Shown here piece after piece: positions 1-5,355 of a stretch of DNA of 9,844 nucleotides. The notes beneath the pieces are model-generated. The model had not been told where the DNA came from. It saw nothing but the letters and a program-made list of their open reading frames with translations, and did no database searches. The DNA comes from Bacteroidales bacterium (GTDB lineage: Bacteria > Bacteroidota > Bacteroidia > Bacteroidales > Dysgonomonadaceae): contig JAAYFR010000334.1 in NCBI GenBank assembly GCA_012728155.1, positions 1 through 9,844 on the forward strand, given 5' to 3'. A program made the position numbers and the translations under genes. Every line of letters begins with the position of its first letter. The first letter of the stretch is position 1.

Positions 1-84
1 AAAGAGTAAAGAGTAAAGAGATTTAAAGCGGAAAATTAATCGTGAAAGTTTTTTAATTTATTCTCAACTTCTTTACTTCTCAAC
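1..84. repeat. Short tandem repeats downstream of kbl
   Basis: Positions 1-20 are two full copies and one partial copy of the heptamer AAAGAGT; the array may continue beyond the left edge. Positions 61-84 are three consecutive octamers, TTCTCAAC, TTCTTTAC and TTCTCAAC, the middle one differing at two bases. The rest of the 128 bp between the left edge and the kbl stop codon is AT-rich, and I see no gene and no convincing terminator hairpin in it. These look like slippage-prone low-complexity sequence in an intergenic region, with no assigned role. Confidence 0.6.
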
Positions 85-128
85 GTCAGATTTCTTTTTT
101 CAGTTGACAGATTTAATTAATTAGCACA

Positions 129-1319
129 TTAAGATATCACTTCCAGTTTTTTCCCTACCTTGACAAACGCTTCGATCGCCTTGTCGAGATGTGCGCGCTC
201 ATGGCCGGCAGAGAGTTGCACCCGGATGCGGGCCTCTCCTTTCGGCACGACGGGATAGTAGAATCCGGTCACATAGATACCTTCGTCGAGCAACTCTGCG
301 GCAAATTCCTGCGACAGTTTCGCATCGTAGAGCATCACGGCACAGATAGCCGACTGAGTCGGTTTGATATCGAAATTGGCTTCTTTCATCTTGGCGACGA
401 AGTACTCCACATTTTCGTGCAGTTTATCCTGCAGCTGGTTGGATTCCTGTAACAGATTGAATGCCTCTACTCCTGATGCCGCCACCATGGGAGGAATGGA
501 GTTGGAGAAGAGATAGGGGCGTGAGCGCTGACGCAGCATATCGATGATCTCCTTACGTCCGGTGGTGAATCCGCCGATGGCACCGCCAAATGCTTTTCCC
601 AACGTTCCCGTAATCACATCCACATTACCCATCACGTTGTATAATTCGGTCACACCTTTTCCGGTCCGACCCACTACTCCCGCCGAGTGGCTTTCGTCCA
701 CCATCACCAGTGCATCATATTTCTCCGCCAGCTCCATAATTTTATCGAGCGGTGCCACGTTGCCATCCATGGAGAATACACCATCGGTGACAATGATACG
801 GAATCGTTGTGCCTGTGCCTCTTTCAACTTTTCTTCCAGATCAGCCATATCGGCATTGGCATAACGGTAGCGATGCGCCTTACAGAGGCGCACCCCGTCA
901 ATAATGGATGCATGGTTCAATGCATCGGAGATAATGGCATCCTCCTGTGTGAAAAGCGGCTCGAAGAGTCCTCCATTGGCATCGAAACAGGCGGCATAAA
1001 GAATGGTGTCTTCCGTGTTGAAGAAGCGGCTGACCGTTGCTTCCAGCTCCTTGTGATAGTCTTGTGTGCCGCAGATAAAGCGTACCGACGACATGCCATA
1101 TCCTCTTTCGCGGAGTGCCCGTTTTGCCGCGTCAATCAACCTCGGATGATCTGATAATCCCAGATAGTTGTTGGCACAGAAATTGAGGACTTGCTGTCCC
1201 GTTTCTATTTTTATTTCAGCCTTTTGTGGTGAAATAATGATCCGTTCCTTTTTATAGAGCCCTGCCTCCTCTATCAACCTCAATTCCTCTTGCAGGTGTT
1301 GTTTCATTTTTCCGTACAT
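129..1319 (-). CDS. kbl: 2-amino-3-ketobutyrate CoA ligase (glycine C-acetyltransferase)
   Basis: A PLP-dependent alpha-oxoamine synthase that cleaves 2-amino-3-ketobutyrate with CoA to glycine and acetyl-CoA, the second step of threonine degradation through threonine dehydrogenase; cytosolic. The 396-residue length matches E. coli Kbl (398), and similarity as I recall that sequence runs end to end. Visible landmarks are NFCANNYLGL near residue 47, SVRFICGTQDYHKELE near 78 (a Kbl-type rather than BioF-type signature), NHASIIDG with the PLP-stacking histidine at 136, SMDGNVAPL near 183, VDESHSAG near 207 and TGTLGKAFGG with the Schiff-base lysine at K242. The C-terminal GFYYPVVPKGEARIRVQLSA segment is also typical. 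The start at M1 aligns with the E. coli start, while M5 is a less likely alternative. It begins 2 bp after the ribBA stop codon, so it is almost certainly co-transcribed and perhaps translationally coupled. No threonine dehydrogenase gene is seen here; it could lie beyond the left edge. Confidence 0.95.
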   Translation of the reverse strand: MYGKMKQHLQEELRLIEEAGLYKKERIIISPQKAEIKIETGQQVLNFCANNYLGLSDHPRLIDAAKRALRERGYGMSSVRFICGTQDYHKELEATVSRFFNTEDTILYAACFDANGGLFEPLFTQEDAIISDALNHASIIDGVRLCKAHRYRYANADMADLEEKLKEAQAQRFRIIVTDGVFSMDGNVAPLDKIMELAEKYDALVMVDESHSAGVVGRTGKGVTELYNVMGNVDVITGTLGKAFGGAIGGFTTGRKEIIDMLRQRSRPYLFSNSIPPMVAASGVEAFNLLQESNQLQDKLHENVEYFVAKMKEANFDIKPTQSAICAVMLYDAKLSQEFAAELLDEGIYVTGFYYPVVPKGEARIRVQLSAGHERAHLDKAIEAFVKVGKKLEVIS

Positions 1320-1321
1320 AG

Positions 1322-2542
1322 CTATTTAATGCTTCTCAAGACATGTCCCATTTTCTTTTTCTTGGTCTCCATATAAAAATGGTTGTATTGATTGGGGGTA
1401 ATTTCGATGGGCACATTTCCCACTACTTCCAATCCATAGGATTCGAGACCGACCCGTTTGGTGGGGTTATTGGTCATCAGTCGCATCTTTTTCACTTCCA
1501 GACTGCGCAGGATCTGCGCGCCTACGCCATAATCCCGTTCATCGGCCTGATAGCCGAGATGGAGGTTGGCGTCGACGGTATCGAGTCCTTGCTCTTGCAA
1601 TTTATAGGCCGCCGCTTTCGCCATCAGTCCGATTCCGCGGCCCTCCTGATTCAGATAAACGAGTACTCCTTTCCCCTCCTTTTCAATGAGCTGCAGTGCT
1701 TTGTGAAGTTGTTCTCCACATTCACACCGCATTGACCCGAAAATATCGCCGGTGACGCAGGAGGAGTGTACCCGTACCAATACCGGTTCATCGTCGTGCC
1801 ATTCCCCTTTGATCAGGGCTACATGTTCCTGTCCGGTAGCCTTCTGCAGAAAGGGCACCATGATAAACTCTCCATATTCGGTAGGAAGTTTCACCGCTTC
1901 TCCCCTTTCGATCAATGACTCCGTCTTAAGCCGATATTTTATCAAGTCGGCTACAGAGACGATCTTCAGATCGAATTTCCGGGACATCTCCATCAATTTC
2001 GGAAGTCGTGCCATGGAACCATCCTCATTTTTTATTTCCGCCAAAACGCCGGCCGGATATAGTCCTGCCAGGCGGGCAAAGTCGATTGTAGCTTCGGTAT
2101 GTCCGGCACGTCGAAGCACCCCTTTTGTTTGTGCCCGCAGCGGGAAGATATGTCCCGGTCGTCCAAAATCTTCCGGTGCCGTCTCTTTACGGGTCAGCGC
2201 CAGGATGGTTTGGGCTCTGTCATACGCTGAGATGCCGGTAGTACATCCATGTGTAAGCAGGTCGATGGTGACCGTAAAGGGGGTAGCGTGTATGGATGTG
2301 TTGTGAGAAACCATCATCGGCAATTCCAACTCTTCGGCACGTTCTTTTGTAATTGGCGTACAGATGAGTCCTCTCGCATGGGTTTCCAGGAAATTGATCT
2401 TTTCTGGAGTGATATGTTCTGCTGCGATAATAAGATCGCCCTCATTTTCACGATCTTCATCGTCGACCACTATGATGAAGTTACCCTTACGAATCTCTTC
2501 TATTGCCTCATCGATAGTATGTAATTGAATTTTTTCTTGCAT
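1322..2542 (-). CDS. ribBA: Bifunctional DHBP synthase / GTP cyclohydrolase II
   Basis: This enzyme supplies both precursors of riboflavin. The N-terminal RibB domain (about 1-205) converts ribulose 5-phosphate to 3,4-dihydroxy-2-butanone 4-phosphate plus formate. The C-terminal RibA domain (about 208-402) opens GTP to the diaminopyrimidine and formate. RibB landmarks are the acidic metal/substrate loop DDEDRENEGD at 27-36, THGCTTGISAYDRA at 97-110, and RAGHTEATIDFARLAG with the metal-binding histidine at 148. RibA landmarks are the zinc cysteines C262, C273 and C275 in SSCVTGDIFGSMRCECG, the GTP-binding NQEGRGIGL near 298, ADERDYG near 333, TNNPTKR near 357 and the C-terminal TKKKKMGH. Both active sites look intact and the 406-residue length is normal for the fusion. 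It starts 16 bp after the upstream permease gene. There is no room in that gap for an FMN riboswitch and none is seen, so control probably comes from the operon promoter. Confidence 0.96.
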   Translation of the reverse strand: MQEKIQLHTIDEAIEEIRKGNFIIVVDDEDRENEGDLIIAAEHITPEKINFLETHARGLICTPITKERAEELELPMMVSHNTSIHATPFTVTIDLLTHGCTTGISAYDRAQTILALTRKETAPEDFGRPGHIFPLRAQTKGVLRRAGHTEATIDFARLAGLYPAGVLAEIKNEDGSMARLPKLMEMSRKFDLKIVSVADLIKYRLKTESLIERGEAVKLPTEYGEFIMVPFLQKATGQEHVALIKGEWHDDEPVLVRVHSSCVTGDIFGSMRCECGEQLHKALQLIEKEGKGVLVYLNQEGRGIGLMAKAAAYKLQEQGLDTVDANLHLGYQADERDYGVGAQILRSLEVKKMRLMTNNPTKRVGLESYGLEVVGNVPIEITPNQYNHFYMETKKKKMGHVLRSIK

Positions 2543-2558
2543 TTGTATCTATATTTTT

Positions 2559-4517
2559 TTACACTAAAACAATTTTTTTCGGTTCATGAATGGCATGTAA
2601 GATATCGATCATTTCTCCGTTCAGCCGTTGCGTATTATTCAGGTCTTTTCTGATAATCATTTCAAAAGGGATAGAAAGCAGTCTGATGATAATACCGACA
2701 GGGAAGAGGTACATGGATATCTTTGCCGGGATTGTACCGGGATTGAAAATCCTCACTATATTGAATATTACCGGATACTCTTCCGCTTTTGCCAATACTT
2801 CCAGATCACGGGAGTTAGAGAGGCTATTGAGTATTATCTCGGATGAAATTTTAAGAGATCTTAGTTGCTTATTGTATTCGGTATCTGTCCAGTAATCCTT
2901 ATAGGAGAGATGGTCATATCTTTCCCGAAACAGGTCAATCTTCTGTGACAAATTCGACAGTGATTGCGCTATCTCCTCATAATCGGGTATTTCAATGACT
3001 ACACTTTTCACCGGATATTTTCGTTTATCACGAATAAAAAAGAGTCGTTTGAAGAAATTGACATAGGTATCTGCATTCATGATCACCGAATCATTCACCG
3101 CCTTATAGGTCAGGAATACCCCTATCGGCAGTAGAACAATCGAGCTGAACCACATACCGAACCAGTGTACCCATACTCCGTCGCGGGTCATTTTATAACC
3201 TACATTTTCAACGATATAGTAGATAATAAAGAGGATTACCGATATTACGATAGGGGTACCCAGTCCCCCTTTTCTTACGATAGAGCCCAGCGGTGCCCCA
3301 ATAAAAAAGAATATCAGGCAGGTGAATGGAATGGTAAATTTCCGGTGCCATTCTATCCAATGTCGGTTAATGATGCGTTGTGTGGTAGTTTTATTGAGCG
3401 ATCGAAACAAAAATTCATTATTGTTATTATCCGCTTTCATAAAGGCATTTTGCAAGATGGTGGATTGTTCTTGCAGAGTTTTTGAATGTACCAGGGTATC
3501 GGGGGCAGGCACCTCGACAGGTATTTGCAATGCTGCGGCGATGAGCGAGTCTCTCTTTTCAGTGGGATATCCATTTCGGAAAGAGAGATAGGATTGATTC
3601 TTCATGGTTTTCCTATCCACCCGGTTCACACTATCCATGATCAGCGACATTGAGTCGATAGAGGCACCCAATTCGGACAAGTTTTTCGACACATAGTTGC
3701 TGGTGGAGCTTCCTTCGATCTCCTCTTCCCCCATGCGGTTGAAATTGGAATCGTAAGAGATCATCATGGTCTTGGTGTCGAAACTCTCCCTTGCATAAGG
3801 AACAAAATCTTCGTTATACCGTGAAGAGGAGCTACTTCCCCGTTCAAAATTTCGGAACTGCTGGCCGCTATACATCGTGAAGATCAGCATCTTCTTATCA
3901 TCTGTCGTACTCATCTCGGCGGAGTCGCAGATGATCACCGCCATATTATTGAATCCACTTGCTATATCATAGATCAATACATTGTACAGCATTCCCGTCT
4001 TTTGGTTCTTCTCTCCCACATAGAGGTTATATCCGTCGATCTCCTTATAGAAAGTTTCTTCCGGTATCTCCAATTCGGGGGATGCCTGTCGGATAGAGAT
4101 AAGCAGCGAGTAAAACTTGGTTTGAATTTTCGGAAGGGCATTATTCTGGTAAAAAAAGACGCCGACTGCAATAGCCACAATCAGGATAGTGAGTGGCTTC
4201 ATAGCGGTCAGCAAGGGTACTCCGGCCGATTTCACTGCCAGCAGCTCCAAGCTTTCGCCCATATTTCCGAACATCATCAATGAGGCCAGCAGGATTGCCA
4301 ATGGCAAGGCTATATAGACAAGTGTGAGGGCTGCATAGAGAAACATCTCCCCCAGCACACTTATCTCCAGTCCTTTGCCAACCATATCCTCCACATATTT
4401 CCACAGGAATTGCATCAACACCAGAAAGAGGCATATGACAAAAGTCATTAGAAGAAGCGGAATAAAAGTTGTAAGAATATAGCTGTAGAGTCGCTTTATG
4501 TGGAAAAATCTTCTCAT
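2559..4517 (-). CDS. LptF/LptG family (YjgP/YjgQ) LPS-export permease, long form
   Basis: An inner-membrane subunit of the Lpt machinery, which extracts lipopolysaccharide from the inner membrane and passes it to the periplasmic bridge, driven by LptB. Three hydrophobic helices sit at the N-terminus (about 14-36, 57-84, 107-125). They are followed by a soluble periplasmic region (about 126-393) where the family has its beta-jellyroll, then three more helices (about 394-414, 421-438, 453-472). The segment FTIPFTCLIFFFIGAPLG followed by a basic RKGG stretch is typical of the family's fourth helix and loop. At 652 residues it is far longer than E. coli LptF or LptG (about 360). The excess is a larger periplasmic domain, with a serine-rich patch at 228-232, and a 170-residue C-terminal extension (about 480-652). 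That extension is charged and helical-looking and contains one further hydrophobic stretch near 596-620. The sequence alone does not let me choose between LptF and LptG. It heads a cluster with ribBA (16-bp gap) and kbl. The start MRRFFHIKRLYSYIL fits the positive-inside rule. Confidence 0.88.
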   Translation of the reverse strand: MRRFFHIKRLYSYILTTFIPLLLMTFVICLFLVLMQFLWKYVEDMVGKGLEISVLGEMFLYAALTLVYIALPLAILLASLMMFGNMGESLELLAVKSAGVPLLTAMKPLTILIVAIAVGVFFYQNNALPKIQTKFYSLLISIRQASPELEIPEETFYKEIDGYNLYVGEKNQKTGMLYNVLIYDIASGFNNMAVIICDSAEMSTTDDKKMLIFTMYSGQQFRNFERGSSSSSRYNEDFVPYARESFDTKTMMISYDSNFNRMGEEEIEGSSTSNYVSKNLSELGASIDSMSLIMDSVNRVDRKTMKNQSYLSFRNGYPTEKRDSLIAAALQIPVEVPAPDTLVHSKTLQEQSTILQNAFMKADNNNNEFLFRSLNKTTTQRIINRHWIEWHRKFTIPFTCLIFFFIGAPLGSIVRKGGLGTPIVISVILFIIYYIVENVGYKMTRDGVWVHWFGMWFSSIVLLPIGVFLTYKAVNDSVIMNADTYVNFFKRLFFIRDKRKYPVKSVVIEIPDYEEIAQSLSNLSQKIDLFRERYDHLSYKDYWTDTEYNKQLRSLKISSEIILNSLSNSRDLEVLAKAEEYPVIFNIVRIFNPGTIPAKISMYLFPVGIIIRLLSIPFEMIIRKDLNNTQRLNGEMIDILHAIHEPKKIVLV

Positions 4518-4556
4518 TAAAAAATGGACAAAAAAAGTACAAATTCAATTTTACGA

Positions 4557-4564
4557 CAAAGATA
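4557..4564 (-). promoter_or_regulatory. Candidate -7 box (TATCTTTG) upstream of the lptF/G-type gene
   Basis: Read on the minus strand this is TATCTTTG, an exact match to the Bacteroidota sigma-ABfr -7 consensus TAnnTTTG. It is formed by the end of the repeat unit nearest the gene plus one flanking base, and lies 39 nt before the start codon. No TTTG -33 element is seen at the expected 19 to 21 bp further upstream, so this is half a promoter by consensus. Confidence 0.4.
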
Positions 4565-4759
4565 GTGAAAGCTGAGAGAAATCGTGAGAGTTTACTCTCA
4601 AAAGATTTGCGAGGCGCATCCTATCTTATCTAAAGATAGTGAAAGCTGAGAGAAATCGTGAGAGTTTACTCTCAAAAGATTTGCGAGGCGCATCCTATCT
4701 TATCCAAAGATAGTGAAAGCTGAGAGAAATCGTAAAAAATTTACTCTCAAAAGATTTGC
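4558..4759. repeat. 74-bp intergenic repeat block 1 (two full units plus one truncated)
   Basis: Unit 1 is 4558-4631, unit 2 is 4632-4705 and the truncated unit 3 is 4706-4759. Units 1 and 2 differ only at their last base. Each full unit is an interrupted palindrome. The outer arms are AAGATAG and CTATCTT, an inner AAATC pairs with GATTT, and the apex is a perfect 6-bp stem, TGAGAG-TTTA-CTCTCA. In unit 3 the apex is replaced by an A-rich version (GTAAAAAATTTAC), still self-complementary, and the unit stops after GATTTGC without its right arm. I recall similar hairpin repeats between genes in Bacteroidales genomes but cannot verify that here. A role in RNA 3'-end formation, promoter supply or nucleoid-protein binding is possible; none is shown. 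Confidence 0.9.
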
Positions 4760-4773
4760 TTTTTATTGATACT

Positions 4774-4794
4774 CATTTGAAATAAAATCAAATG
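4774..4794 (-). terminator. Weak hairpin after the START-like gene
   Basis: CATTTGA at 4774-4780 and TCAAATG at 4788-4794 form a perfect 7-bp stem with a 7-nt loop, 29 bp after the stop codon of the START-like gene. The stem is AT-rich and the following minus-strand sequence has no strong T tract, so it is at best a weak terminator or an RNA-end stabiliser. Confidence 0.3.
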
Positions 4795-4823
4795 GAATGT
4801 GGTTTTTTTTTTAAGAGAGGCAA

Positions 4824-5213
4824 TCAGATTCCCAATCTTCTTTTCATTTCATCGACTTGGAATTCCCATAACGCAATGGCATCTCCTTTTTCGTCGGGTT
4901 GGGCAAAATCAGTTATTTCAAGTGTCATATCACCGGAGAGATCGAGTTTACGCAACAGGAATTCAAAGTAGAACTCTTCATTCTCTTCGTCGAGCCAGCA
5001 ATAACGAATACTTGACTGTGGTTTTTTACTGATAATCCGTGCTTCACTACCTGTTTTTCCCCATATGAACTTGTAGATGGTTTCGGTATCATCCATTATC
5101 ACCTCGTCTGCAAACCACTCCGAAAGTCCATCAATCTGGCTGATCATACGCCACAAACTATTCTGGGTGGCATTTCCCATTAGGAACTCGATATGAAATT
5201 TCTCTTTTGGCAT
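4824..5213 (-). CDS. START-like / SRPBCC (AHA1-type) domain protein
   Basis: A small cytosolic protein of 129 residues with no signal peptide or membrane segment. The layout fits a START/SRPBCC helix-grip fold. It opens with a beta strand (KFHIEFLMGNAT), continues with a helix ending in LSEWFADEV (the segment that in AHA1-like proteins precedes the sheet), then several strands (YKFIWGKTGSEARIISKK, SIRYCWLDE, FYFEFLLRK, DMTLEITDFA), and closes with a long helix (GDAIALWEFQVDEMKRRLGI). This is the size and pattern of the Bacteroidota START-like family that I recall being annotated as START_2. Members are thought to bind hydrophobic ligands or act like AHA1-type co-chaperones, but the ligand and role are unknown. 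It stands alone, with a compound terminator hairpin upstream and a repeat block downstream, so it is probably monocistronic. Confidence 0.75.
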   Translation of the reverse strand: MPKEKFHIEFLMGNATQNSLWRMISQIDGLSEWFADEVIMDDTETIYKFIWGKTGSEARIISKKPQSSIRYCWLDEENEEFYFEFLLRKLDLSGDMTLEITDFAQPDEKGDAIALWEFQVDEMKRRLGI

Positions 5214-5290
5214 CTATCAATTTAAAATAGGCTCACAATATACAATTATTTTAGGAATAAAACCACATTCTTATCAATTAAATTGAATAA

Positions 5291-5334
5291 ACCCGGTATC
5301 CTTACACAATGCTTCATTGTTCCGGATGCCGGGT
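5291..5334 (-). terminator. Compound stem-loop terminator after the NagB-like/PIG-L gene
   Basis: Arms 5291-5301 and 5324-5334 are complementary over 11 bp with one mismatch (one arm ends in CCGGGT, the other begins ACCCGG). Inside them 5306-5311 (ACAATG) and 5315-5320 (CATTGT) form a perfect 6-bp stem with a 3-nt loop. The structure begins 21 bp after the stop codon of the fusion gene. On the minus strand it is followed by TTTATTC, a poor T tract; on the + strand by CTTTCTT. No + strand gene converges here, so I assign it to the minus-strand transcript. Confidence 0.7.
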
Positions 5335-5355
5335 CTTTCTTAACGGGTTGAGATG

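Larger units (their letters stand above)
4518..4823. other. 306-bp intergenic region carrying repeat block 1
   Basis: This is the gap between the START-like gene and the lptF/G-type gene. It contains the three-unit 74-bp repeat block (4558-4759), a small AT hairpin (4774-4794), an A-rich leader before the permease (4518-4556) and a run of ten T on the + strand at 4803-4812. I see no open reading frame with gene-like features. The 74-bp period is not a multiple of three, so any reading frame through the repeats shifts from unit to unit. Confidence 0.8.

Noticed and set aside
114..123. Palindrome TAATTAATTA near the kbl stop codon
   Set aside because: A 10-bp AT-only palindrome is expected by chance in AT-rich intergenic sequence and has no supporting context as an operator.
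687..1154. 155-residue open frame on the + strand opposite kbl
   Set aside because: It is fully antisense to a well-conserved gene with all catalytic motifs, and its translation shows no family features. The other + strand frames opposite ribBA, the permease, the fusion gene and the transporter are rejected for the same reason.
2543..2558. FMN riboswitch ahead of ribBA
   Set aside because: Only 16 bp separate ribBA from the upstream gene, too short for the aptamer, and no aptamer-like sequence is visible in the end of that gene.
4558..4759. CRISPR array
   Set aside because: Units are 74 bp, directly abutting and almost identical over their full length, with no unique spacers and no cas genes nearby.
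5214..5290. Promoter for the START-like gene (TATATTGT on the minus strand)
   Set aside because: It differs from TAnnTTTG at two of the fixed positions and has no TTTG at -33 spacing, so it is not supportable as a called promoter, though some promoter is expected here.
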